Shown here: positions 1 through 9,006 of the stretch, piece by piece
Numbering within the stretch: the first letter of the stretch is position 1
Layout: each line of letters starts with the position of its first letter
NCBI RefSeq assembly: GCF_000341285.1
Contig: NW_005178411.1
Coordinates: forward strand, 54,655-69,250
Direction: 5' to 3'
Length of the DNA stretch: 14,596 nucleotides
DNA from: Galdieria sulphuraria
Lineage: Eukaryota > Rhodophyta > Bangiophyceae > Galdieriales > Galdieriaceae
Notes under the pieces: model-generated
Told to the model about the DNA's origin: nothing
The model's database searches: none
Seen by the model: only the letters and a program-made list of their open reading frames with translations
Translations under genes and position numbers: made by a program

Positions 1-1564
1 CCAGTGTTGATCAATGCATGACAAAGCGTAGAAGCCAGAATATTATAATCCGTAACTCGATATGCCAAGCCGAATACCATTCCCTATCCAATCCATACTG
101 TCAACACAATTCTCTTTATCCTCTTTCATCGATCATACCCCTAAACTATCCACTGCACAAGTTAAAAGGCGATTCCCCCATTGATGTTCATGTCCCCAAT
201 GACTAGAACCAAATAGAATCGAACTAAATATCAAAGTACAATAAGGATATTGAGGGAAATTTCCATCTAATCCTGCCAATACAACTCCACGAAAAAGAAT
301 CTAATACTCTTCCAATCAGCAACATAAAATAGTCACAACCACAACTTACTTCTTCCACCAAAGCAACCGTAAAGAACAAATGGAAAAATACCAATACAAC
401 ACTCAACAGATGACCCACGGTAAGACTGCCTTCCATGATCCATTTCAAACGATCCCATGCCAAAGGTGGAACTATAAAATAACTTTTTGTTGTTCAATCA
501 TGATGGATGGAAAGCAAATTACCATAATGTAATGCAACTGCTATAGGAAGAAACATGGTCAACCCCAAAGCACACGATATAGCAACAAGTATATCTCCAA
601 GTTGCACCGGATAAAGTCGAAAATGGAAACCAGGTAGTTTACGGAATATTTTCCAACCCATTATCGAAAGATTGGAAAACATGAGTGACCAAAAATCATA
701 GACAAAAACTTGTCTCCCAAAAAACAAATCCTTTCCATATCATCATTCTCTTTTTCCTTTTATCAAAACTTTCATCCCTACTTCATTCCAATGACTATCG
801 AGTGTCACCCACATGAGTATCCAAGCAGTTGCATCCGACCAAGTAAGTCCCACAATACAACGGAGTTGTGGTTGATGGAGACTATAAACCATTCAACAAT
901 ACTTGACGAGCAGAGATTCTCAATATTGTTCCAATACTGTACCTTCCAAGAGCACAAACAAAAACTATGATAGAAAATATATTTATCGAGCCTTCAAGAC
1001 CACCAGAAATATTAAAGGATATTGCTCCAAGAAGTGCAAAAACAATACAAACAACCAAGACTGGCCATATTTCAGTGGAATCCTGCAATAGCCACTCTAT
1101 TTTGTTTTGCACTCCCTGATGTCCCAAAGTTAATAAACAAGCAAGTAATGGACAAAGTCCCTATAAACCATTATAATAAGCCAAAGAATGATCTACACCG
1201 ACTTTCTTACAAAAAATATACCCAACCACTGAGGACGAAATAGGAATACATAAGTCATATCTGACTGAAGAAGACGTCCAAAATACACCATAAAAGCCAA
1301 CAAATAGTTGATGCATAATATGATGAGTATGGTAAGCCAACTGTACATTCGCTTACAACTTGGACTATTGTTTTGTCCTGATACAATCATACTAGAAAAA
1401 GTATAGGTGGGAGGGCGTGTATCAACAGACAAGCCTTCAAACAAAGGTCTTTCCTCTTCTACTTGTATCGTTGTATTGTAATGACTTGAGTTGCTAGTTG
1501 GACTTTTAAAAGAGTTTGTATAGTTGACTTTAGGAACGTAACTTGGGTCAATTGAGTCGATCAT
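1..1564 (-). CDS. CPBP (Abi/CAAX-protease-like) intramembrane metalloprotease, C-terminus cut by window edge
   Basis: Hand-spliced from seven exons: 1564-1211, 1160-943, 881-782, 730-523, 471-350, 300-139 and 83-1, giving at least 415 residues. Introns are 50, 61, 51, 51, 49 and 55 nt, all GTA...AG, and every junction keeps frame. The product is polytopic: a hydrophilic N-terminal ~75 residues, then about eight hydrophobic segments. All three hallmarks of the CPBP family are present: EEILFRG (about 333-339, the EExxxR motif), FGSSH (364-368, FxxxH) and HALIN (410-414, HxxxN). Known family members cleave prenylated CaaX proteins (Rce1) or act in other membrane proteolysis; the motif spacing here looks more like the bacterial/plastid-type branch than Rce1. 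Substrate and location cannot be read from the sequence. The first ATG in this frame is at 1564; the frame is open a little further upstream but without ATG. The protein may continue past H410/N414 beyond the window. Confidence 0.82.
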
Positions 1565-1578
1565 TTTGAGTTTTCCAT
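1561..1578 (-). promoter_or_regulatory. Five-codon upstream ORF overlapping the protease start codon
   Basis: Just before the protease ATG (1564-1562) lies another ATG at 1578-1576 in a different frame. It reads five codons and stops at TGA (1563-1561), so its stop overlaps the main start as ATGA. If transcripts begin upstream of 1578, scanning ribosomes would meet this uORF first and could reinitiate on the main ATG. The transcription start is unknown, so a role is only inferred. Confidence 0.3.
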
Positions 1579-1757
1579 TTTTTACCAAAACCAAATGAAT
1601 ATTTCAAAAGTTTCGTAAACCATCCAACCATCACCATCAGATAATATATAAAACTCTCTTAAAACTATAAGTTATGATAGTTTCTCTTTCTCATTCGCCT
1701 ATTGATGAAGAACAGTACTTTTTAAATAACAAGAATAAAGCCATTCATCATGGCTTT

Positions 1758-2863
1758 CTAAGGCAAAGACTCATTCCAACGAATACTTATATAGACGACT
1801 TGAGGAAAACCTTCTCCATTCTTTACACTGTCTATATAAGCAAGTGTAGCTCTCTTCTTGGTCGATACGCCTAATCTTCCAAACGCTACCAAATCTCTTG
1901 GGGAAATTTTTGAATCTTGTTCTGCGACTACTACTGCTAATGAAGCATGAAAGAGAATAGGATCATCTGCATATGCCAAAAAGTCTGCTCCAAACTTTAC
2001 ACCAGAAGAAATATAAAAGCCTCTCTTCCATAAATCATGAAATACCGTTAGTCGTCTACTAGCAAATGAATGAAAACCAAACGATGAAAGAAAATCAGGA
2101 TATCGCATTCCTTTACGAAACAATACTACAACTGAATCTATGTCCTTCGGCTCCTCTACCAGAATAACCTCCTTTGGATTCCAATCCAAAGATTGCGTGC
2201 CTCTTCCAGTAGAGTCTGTCTGAACCACTGGAACAAACTCTCCCTCGAGATAAGTTTGTTTTAGACTTTTTCGAGATATGTTATTATGCCAAGTTCTTTT
2301 CCAATCCCAAAGAGACTGTAAAGAGTGGAACAAATTTGAAACAGCGTTCTTACAAAAGTGGCCAATAACACGTCGGAACTTTTGCGAAGCACCCAAGTTT
2401 TCTGCAGGTTCTTCCAAAGGCGAATCGGATACGCTCATCTCAGAATAGTTTCTCTTCTTCTTCTTCAATCTTTCCTAAAAATGATAAGAAGAGAGGTTTC
2501 AGCTTGAGTATGCAACGCTTACAGGAACCAACTGAGGAGAAACTTGCTTCTCCCGACTGTCTTTCCAAGTGACCAATTCCAAAAAACCTAGATTGGAATG
2601 AAACGATAGGATTGAAACCAATGGACAATAAGAATACCATATAAACAACCCAGAGAAACTTCTTCTACAGAGAGCTGAAGTGGTAGACCTAAATAGTCGT
2701 TTTGACTTTTATGACCAACAAGTGTGCCAACAAGCTCTCCAACTATACGATGCTTCGTTCGTAATCGTTTCACATCTTCTAAATTCCATATCAAAAAGAC
2801 CTTGGCTTTCTTTTCTACAAACACTCGAATAGGTTCGTCGTCATCGTCACGAGGACTCTTCAT
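1758..2863 (-). CDS. SEN34: tRNA-splicing endonuclease catalytic subunit Sen34
   Basis: Three exons: 2863-2638, 2587-2523 and 2474-1758, separated by introns of 50 and 48 nt; product 335 aa. Sen34 cuts the 3' splice site of intron-containing pre-tRNAs within the Sen2-Sen15-Sen34-Sen54 complex. The N-terminal region has the family pattern (FLIWNLEDVKRLR, then HRIVGELVGTL and LGLPLQLSVEE, about residues 22-70). A charged linker (~98-190) follows. The C-terminal nuclease domain contains DLWKRGFYISSGVKFGADFL and the expected catalytic triad: Tyr ~265 (FLAYADDP), His ~273 (LFHASL) and Lys ~304 (GVSTKK), followed by VVYISIRW. The start is the first ATG in frame (2863); a further upstream start would need a TTG. 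It lies 193 bp upstream of the protease gene on the same strand and is divergent from the unknown gene at 3128. Galdieria-type algae are rich in tRNA introns, which fits retention of this enzyme; that link is background knowledge. Confidence 0.9.
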
Positions 2864-3127
2864 TTCCAATCTAAAGGAAATGAATCATTTACGCTACAAA
2901 GACTCATTTACATTATGCCATACAAAAGAAATAGCTAGGTCTACTAGTTCCAAATACTGTTATTCGCCTTTCACATTCTAAAACACTGTTATCTCATTTC
3001 ATGATAATGGAATAACAATATATGAGACACTGGCTAAGAACTTGTGATTAGAAGAAACATAACTTGCAAAAAGTTTGTAAAATTGTAAATAATTTGTGCG
3101 TTTACTATCTCTGGTTCAAAATATAGA

Positions 3128-3982
3128 ATGCCGTTGTCCCTCTCATCCAAGGAAGCTCAAATCTCACGAGGGATCGAAAGATTGGCAGTTGTTGGAGAGG
3201 ATCATGACAGATCCTAGCTTTCTCTCATCCTGTATGCTTTGCACAAGGAAGAAGGACTGGGACACGTTGAAATTATCAACAAGAAATTTGAATCAACTTC
3301 ATGGATCCAAGTATGAAACAAAACGAAGGTTACTCTGTTTCACTTGTGTAAGTCAGTCGTCGTTGTCTGATTACGGTTACTTTGGCGAACAAGGTAGGAA
3401 AGTAATATCTGTTGCAGCAACTCTTTCTTAAACTGTGTTAAAATAGAAAGCAACAACTCTTTTCAACAAGTACCAAGTCATTGGAAGGAGATGATTAAAG
3501 ACGTTCATCGCTGTTTTGTAATTGCTTGTATACCTGGAAAGAAACCCTATACTTTGGCTCTTTCCGATTTCATCTCTGCGACTGCAGCATGCTTCAAAAG
3601 TGGAATTCCTTTAAAAACTTTAAAAGAATCGCTTGAGAATATGAAGGAAACTTATTTTCGACCCTTGAAAGTTGAGGAATTCGAACTTCTTCGAACATGG
3701 CTTACATTGGTATACAAAACACTAAAAGAAGTATTGTTTCCTCTGACAGAAAATAAGCGTGGTATTTGTGATACGGATGACTCTATTTATGATGAGTTTG
3801 TAAAGAGTATTGTGACTGCAATTCGCGAAGGATATTCTATGGAAAAAATCCGACTAGAACAAGTCGTAACCAACACGAAAACACAACCTCGAACTGAGTT
3901 TGAGTCTGCTTTATTATCCCAGAGCACTCGAATTGTTGTACAAACAGTGCAAATCGCAAAGGAATTTTCTTCAGAGCAGTAA
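3128..3982 (+). CDS. Unrecognised, largely helical protein; 5' end uncertain
   Basis: The secure part is three exons: 3218 (or 3248)-3310, 3357-3393 and 3447-3982, joined across GTA...AG introns of 46 nt (3311-3356) and 53 nt (3394-3446) in continuous frame; stop TAA at 3980-3982. The last exon gives 178 complete residues that look alpha-helical, with segments such as LALSDFISATAACF, VEEFELLRTWLTLVY and DEFVKSIVTAIREGY. No signal peptide or membrane segment is visible. I do not recognise the family. Upstream, the same frame is open from an ATG at 3128 but is interrupted by TAG at 3215-3217. Possible solutions are an intron from 3188 or 3191 to 3247 (60 or 57 nt, GTT donor, phase 0), an unusually short intron ending at 3217 (30 or 27 nt), or a true stop. 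The full model would be about 230-240 residues. Confidence 0.6.
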
Positions 3983-4515
3983 ATTTCTTTTTCAACTTTC
4001 TTCCTAACATTGGATAATATGAAAGAAATCGCTGTAATTCTGCGCTTTTCACATCTAAAGCAACAGTCTCCTCAACAGGCTACTGTTTTTTCTAAGAATC
4101 GAAATATTCTCGAAAGAAGCTTGCGCTTGAAAAAAATATTATCATTTTTTTCATCTCCCGATTTTTAGAGCAGTACAAATAATTTTGTAAATAGTTTTTT
4201 TTGTGTAACTCTTCAAGAAAAATGAAAAAAAAACTTTTGTGAATGTTAGTTAAAAATGAACCTGTTCACATTGCCAATAAAATATCTTCAAATTTTAAAA
4301 TATAACACATAGCAATTGGAATTACTCACATTATTACATAAGAATTAACCATAATACTTTATTTTTTGAGGAAAAATTTAATTCATTCTTATATATTTAG
4401 AATATTCAAGATTTAATACAAGCCGAATCGTTTTAAAATAAAAGCGTCCATCACCAGAAATCTTACAATTTAATGCTTGTGCAAAACTCATAAAATTAAT
4501 AATTCCTTTTCTCAA

Positions 4516-4645
4516 AACGCTTCAAGACTTTTATTTGATGCAAATGATTATGCTGCTATTGGTATTTAGTATGTTCGCTGACTAAGGTCAACTTTGCTTT
4601 ATCACTGATGATGTCTAGTGATGCGCTCAGTGCTGCCGACCTCTT
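4516..4645 (+). repeat. Diverged duplicated element, copy 1
   Basis: This shares a colinear series of blocks with the copy at 4803: AACGCTTC..AGACTTTT.ATTTGA.GC (4516-4541), GAC.TAAGG (about 4580-4587), ACTTTG (4590-4595), TGATGC (4619-4624), GTGCTG (4630-4635) and CTCTT (4641-4645). Offsets between copies stay within 276-290 bp. The first block folds as a hairpin, GCTTCA (4519-4524) with TGATGC (4536-4541) around an 11-nt loop, with one T-T mismatch. A second perfect hairpin is ATCACT/AGTGAT at 4601-4622. A run ATTTTTTG (4663-4670) follows downstream. Neither copy keeps a shared open frame, so a structured RNA pair or a decayed duplication is more likely than coding. Strand is assumed. Confidence 0.45.
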
Positions 4646-4802
4646 AAAATTCTTGCAATTTTATTTTTTGTTGGCTCTTATAGTTTAAAAACTGCTTCGT
4701 TCTTTTATCCTTGTCTTTCATATTATGAAATAGCACACTATCATTTAGTGGAGCGCTATTTTTCGAGAAACACAAGCAAGAAGTTTATGTAAAACAAGTT
4801 TC

Positions 4803-4935
4803 AACGCTTCCAGGACTTTTTATTTGAAGCTAGAAATTTCTTTGGGATTTTTGCGGACGTTAAGGAAGTAGACTTTGGAGATAAATAAAGTAAAATAGTT
4901 TCTTTGATGCAGCACGGTGCTGTAGCAATGCTCTT
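4803..4935 (+). repeat. Diverged duplicated element, copy 2
   Basis: This is the partner of the element at 4516. The best-kept block (4803-4830) matches copy 1 at about 25 of 28 positions allowing two single-base gaps. Its hairpin has a perfect stem GCTTC (4806-4810)/GAAGC (4826-4830); the base that is mismatched in copy 1 is paired here. The block near 4905-4922 contains a tight inverted repeat CAGCAC/GTGCTG. The middle of the unit is much less conserved than the ends. Function is unknown. Confidence 0.45.
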
Positions 4936-5279
4936 GGTTAAATTTGAAACTTAAAACCTGCCAGTGCTGAATCTCATTTTCGATGATATTATTTTGTATT
5001 TGCATTTATCTCTTGAAGAAAATACGAACAAATACATTGACTCTTGAAATATTTTTCATAACCAATTTGAACTGCAACTTTGCATATCCAACAATGACGA
5101 TGATCTTCTTGTCTACAACACGACTGACTCGTAGTTTTGGAATTGAACGTAGAAAAGTCTTCTTTTAGTCTTTTCATCGATTAGTCTTATCACCGTCGTT
5201 TGTTTTCTCGTGTTTTTTACAAAGAATGATTTCGTTTGATATTAAATATGCAACTTGTTCTACAGGTATACAGCGAAAC

Positions 5280-6545
5280 TTAGCCAACTACCATTTTACT
5301 TGGAACAGTTGGATACCACTTTTGACTTAGCGTAATGAGCCTCTAACAAAGCCATTATGGTTACTTGCAAGTACATTACAGAAACAAGAAGAATACTATT
5401 ATTACCTTTACAGCTTGAATATATTTTCTCGTCTCTTCATCGTTCATAACATGTGCAATTTTACCTTCTGATATCTTCTCTCTCGCAGTACGAGCATGAA
5501 TACCAACCATTGTAGCTCTAACCATATTTTAATCGACAAAAACTAGTCGTGACTTGTGCTTACCCGACAGGCCAAGGTGCATTTCCTATTGCCAACCTCA
5601 AATATTCATCATTGGCCAATACATACTCTCTGAAGTGTTATCCATCCATCAGAACAGTTGTCAAACGGAATGCTATTATATATATAAAATACATACCTTT
5701 GTTCTACATATCGTAAAATCTTCTCAAGAGACGTGAGAATGCTCTTGTCCAGCTGTTGTTTTTTCAATTTTCGAAAGAGTGGTTTCAGATATTCCTTCAA
5801 GACACAGTTCTGTATTCAAAAAAAATTCCGAGAGTCAACGTCAACTTACCTTTGTTTGTTCAAAAGTGGCCAACGTCTTCCTTCCTAGTGAAGTTCTCTT
5901 TGTCTCTTCATCTAGTTGTTCTACTTCAGCCTTCCACATCTTAAGCAATCTTCTCATATAACGAAAACAATATTCTTCAGGAGTTTTAAAAAACTCTGGA
6001 CCTTCTTCTGCTGCGTATATTTCTTCTTTCACTTTCTGAGCTGCTGAACCTTTAGAGGGCAACTCCATTTCCGTCACTCTATAAAAGTTTTCCAACTCAT
6101 CCTTTTCCTTAAATTGTCTCAATTTTTGTTGAAAAATATTTCTTTGGCCTTTGCTTTCTTCTGAATTGCGTAGTTCTAAATCCCTTAGTCGAATATAACG
6201 TTCATAATCGGTCTCTCCAAATAGAGTTGCAGGTTGTTCCCAAGCTCTTAGTCTTTCTATTACCTGGTCAAACATAAAAGGTTATTATCAATCAACCATA
6301 AAAATTTTTCTCTTTCCTACTTCTTCTTTGAGAAGCGGTGGTTCCTTGTTACTCGTTTCTGTTCCATTTTCTTGCTTTGACTCTATTGGAGAATGTGCTT
6401 CAAGAAAAGTCTCTTGTTCTTGTATTTTATCTTCCTCTTTCCATTGGTCACCTATTCTTTTCCATTTCTTGGTTCTATTTTGTGTTTGCAACTCCGCCTT
6501 TCTCTTTTCAACTTGAGACTTGAGAGCCAACAATGCTTTGGACAT
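5280..6545 (-). CDS. PRP18: Pre-mRNA-splicing factor 18 (Prp18)
   Basis: Six exons: 6545-6321, 6263-5850, 5794-5697, 5629-5564, 5517-5406 and 5342-5280. Introns are 57, 55, 67, 46 and 63 nt; product 325 aa (human protein about 342, yeast about 251). Prp18 acts with Slu7 and U5 snRNP in the second step of splicing, aiding 3' splice-site docking. Residues 1-75 form a charged helical N-terminus. The PFM/SFM motif follows at about 76-105 ([19 protein letters not shown]). The Prp18 helical domain runs from about 150, with [10 protein letters not shown] (214-223), the nearly invariant NAPWPVG (262-268), MVGIHAR and [11 protein letters not shown]. For intron 2, a closer acceptor (5810) also keeps frame, but the acceptor at 5795 aligns gaplessly with the family, so I chose it. 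The ATG at 6545 lies close to and divergent from MIC60. Confidence 0.93.
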
Positions 6546-6604
6546 GTGAGAATTATTTATTGTTATTACATTTGATTATTTTTGGGGTTTGGTGGACGAC
6601 TCTT

Positions 6605-8485
6605 ATGACATTGTATGATTGGAATCGTTCTCAACTTTTGTACAAATATGCACAGTCTACAGTTTTTCATAATAGCAAGTTGGCCGAAAGCAGCCTAGTC
6701 ATACTGCCGATGGGATGGAGACGTTTCTTTTCTTCGGATAACAACAACTCTTCCAATCCAGAAAAACCAGCCAAAACTACTTTAGATGAGATCCGAACAT
6801 CGAAAACTTTTCCTCGTCTTCGAATAAAACCAAGAAAAAGGAATATCACGCCGTTGGCAGTGGCCATCGTTGCCATTCCTTTTTTCGCTGTCGGGTTTCG
6901 TGCTTATAGAGAGCCAAGTAAGTAGCGTTTAGTACAATACAACAGCGTTGGATAACAGTTGTGAGGTTTCTATGATGAACTGCAATCTTATATCCCCTTT
7001 ATATTGCCCAACCGTAAAGTGAGTGCCCACCTATCATCTTCTAAAACAGATCAAAGTACAAGTAACCACGATAACAGCTCAGACAACTCGATGGCTTCCG
7101 TAGTTGATGACAACATATCTCCTCCAGAAAACTCATCCAATACAACTTTGATAGGATTGTCAAACGATGAAGAGAGCCATCCATCTAATCCATCGAGTAG
7201 TGAAGACGAAAGCGATATTTCTAAAACGATACTCAAGACAGTCCATTCTTTTTCTGAAACTCTGAATGAGGAAATGAACCACAAAAAGGATTCCACTTGT
7301 ATTCTTTTATCAACAATGAAGGTATACAACGAAGGAGCCAACTCACAAGATAACGAATGGTTGACAACTCATAGAAGAGAATCTCCTATGAGAGATATTT
7401 TGGATAAAGTTCATAATGAAAATCTCACAATGGACGAACTGAAACAACAAATTCAACAGGCAATAGCACAACTGGAGGAACAGAATAGATGGGAAGCTTT
7501 TCGTATTCAAGAGGCAGTTCGAGCACAAGCCTTACAAGACCAACAAGAATGGGAGAAAAGAAAAGAAGAAATGGAACAGTATTACAGTCAAAAGTTTTTA
7601 GAGGAATGGAAAGTGATTCAGCAAGAAATGGAAAGAAGATTAGAAGAACAGTTGAAATATGGTCACGAAACTATAGAATCTCAAGTAAGAGAAGAAATGG
7701 AAGATAAACTTGCCAAACGCTCAGCAGAGTTAGAAGAGGAATACGAACAACGAAGAAAGGCTTTAGTAGAAGAAATGGATGCAAGATTGAGAGGAATCTT
7801 AGAACAGGAACGGAAGAATCGCCTTCGAATGTTAGAAAACTTACAGGTTCAAGTGCGAGCTCTCAGGAGTCAATTTATGGAGAATTCCAATTTTCAACAT
7901 TTAAGTAGTTATGCTCATCGAATCTCTTGTATTGCTTATGGATTGGAGGGATTACTCGAAGGAAGTCGACCTTTTAGGAAGGAATTGGAAAGGATAAAGA
8001 GCATCATTTCAGAAATGTCTATGAAGGAACCCACAAGAGCTGATAAAGTATCCGATGTAGAAATGTTGAGTTATCTTATCTCGACTATTCCTAAAGAAGC
8101 AGCAGAGAGAGGAATTCCTAGTGAAGCTGAGTTGATTCATCGATTTCATAGAATTTTGAAACATTTGCGACGTGCTGCTTTGATTCCAGAAGAGAAAGTA
8201 TCCTCTTTATGGTCCCATATGGTGGCTTATGTAATTGCCTGGTTGAAAATTCCTGAAAGAGTGTTATCCGAAGGGAATGATGCGGAGTCTAAGATTTCAC
8301 GTGCTGAGTATTATGTGACTAAACATAATTTATTGCAAGCTGTGAGAGAGTTGGAGGGTTTGAATGGTTTATGTGCTGACTTGGCTTCCGACTGGCTTTC
8401 CCTTGCAAGATGGAGAGTTACAGTACAACAAGCGGTACAAGTAAGCAGAGCGTTTGTTGTATTAGAAGAGGAAGCTTTGGCATGA
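6605..8485 (+). CDS. MIC60: MICOS complex subunit Mic60 / mitofilin
   Basis: Two exons, 6605-6917 and 6966-8485, joined across a 48-nt GTAAGT intron; 610 aa from the ATG at 6605. Mic60 shapes mitochondrial crista junctions in the inner membrane and contacts outer-membrane complexes. A basic presequence-like stretch (GWRRFFSS) is followed by a membrane segment (PLAVAIVAIPFFAVGF), then YREPSFYDELQSYIPFI, which matches the family just after the membrane. An acidic, Ser-rich linker precedes a long coiled coil (encoded about 7430-7880). The C-terminal mitofilin domain ends in the typical RAEYYVTKHNLLQAVRELEG and ASDWL. The start is uncertain: ATGs at 6533, 6605 and 6710 are all in frame. The first overlaps the PRP18 coding region and gives an odd hydrophobic N-terminus; 6710 gives MGWRRFFSS, a plausible short presequence (575 aa). 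Confidence 0.88.
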
Positions 8486-8557
8486 AATGGATTTTCATGA
8501 AGTAGAAGACTGTTTGAAATAGGATAGCTTTGCTGTCTGGAATAGATGGAAGACTTG

Positions 8558-8576
8558 AGGAAATAGAAAGTTTCCT
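8558..8576. terminator. Small perfect hairpin in the MIC60 3' flank
   Basis: AGGAAA (8558-8563) and TTTCCT (8571-8576) form a perfect 6-bp stem with a 7-nt loop, 73 bp after the MIC60 stop. AATAAA follows at 8600-8605. A role in 3'-end formation is only a guess; I do not know the polyadenylation signal of this organism. Confidence 0.25.
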
Positions 8577-8656
8577 ATTGCATTGCCTATTTCGTATCCA
8601 ATAAAGTCCTTGTTTATGGTTTAAGTTGAATACTATTCAGATGCTGATGCCTCGTC

Positions 8657-9006
8657 TTATAAATTGTATTCAACTGGAAAGGGAATGTTATTAGGAACTC
8701 CAGTTGCATTGGGTAATTGAGAAACTGGTATAAGAACAGGTATGTCCGTTGGTTCAGGAGCTTCTGTGATAAGAGGTATTTCTATTTGCAGATGGTCTGT
8801 CAAAGTGAGGACAATAGGAACTCTTAAAATAAAAGATGATGGTGTGTTGTGTGCTTCCTAGAGATACAAAATAAGTGTCAATTGAGTGACATGTATTAAT
8901 TTGTTTTGAGATATACCTCTGCATTCTCTTTCTCACATTCAACAAAATTCCAGAAAAAGAAACAACATAGAAGAAACAAAAAAAATGTGTGCTTCTTAAA
9001 AGACAT
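8657..9006 (-). CDS. Small secreted proline-rich protein, two exons
   Basis: Exon 1 is 9006-8917 and exon 2 is 8857-8657, joined in phase 0 across a 59-nt GTATAT...CTCTAG intron; product 96 aa. The start is an ATG followed by a textbook signal peptide: n-region MSFKKHT, hydrophobic core FFLFLLCCFFFWNF, likely cleavage near VEC/EK at residue 24. The mature part is about 70 residues with 11 prolines, pattern IPLITEAPEPTDIPVLIPV, one N-glycosylation sequon (NAT, N80), and no cysteine. The C-terminus is VEYNL. I do not recognise a family. The hydrophobic core could instead be a membrane anchor. It is convergent with MIC60 and divergent from the RING gene, 189 bp away. The signal peptide and the clean splice support a real gene, but there is no homology evidence. 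Confidence 0.6.

Larger units (their letters stand above)
3983..5279. other. 1.3-kb AT-rich spacer between convergent genes
   Basis: This is the only long gap without a supported gene. It is more AT-rich than the flanking genes and full of A/T runs (for example around 4128-4240 and 4365-4400). Open frames on either strand are short (about 60 codons), lack recognisable motifs and could not be spliced into anything convincing. It lies between the 3' end of the unknown gene (+) and the 3' end of PRP18 (-), so it should hold both 3' UTRs. The two related elements at 4516-4645 and 4803-4935 are the only structure I can support inside it. No tRNA or rRNA pattern was seen. Confidence 0.6.

Noticed and set aside
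224-727. GPI1/PIG-Q-like protein suggested by hydrophobic fragments in unspliced frames
   Set aside because: After splicing, the region shows the EExxxR, FxxxH and HxxxN motifs of CPBP proteases, which explain it much better.
2724-2981. Plus-strand ORF opposite Sen34 exon 1
   Set aside because: It is the antisense shadow of a clearly assigned Sen34 exon and has no family signature.
3040-3126. tRNA suggested by GGTTCAAAA near 3113
   Set aside because: No acceptor, D or anticodon arm could be placed upstream.
4575-4640. C/D box snoRNA (TGATGAT near 4607)
   Set aside because: A box C-like sequence is present but no CTGA box D follows at a suitable distance, and there is no closing terminal stem.
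4510-4700. Copy 1 of the repeated element as a genuine U5 snRNA gene
   Set aside because: The loop resembles U5 loop I but has A in place of a nearly invariant C, the stem is short and mismatched, and the Sm-like site is ~130 nt away. Kept only as a hint in the repeat finding.
4983-5177. Overlapping short ORFs on both strands
   Set aside because: About 60 codons each, low-complexity, no motif, no splice partners in frame; they lie in the AT-rich spacer.
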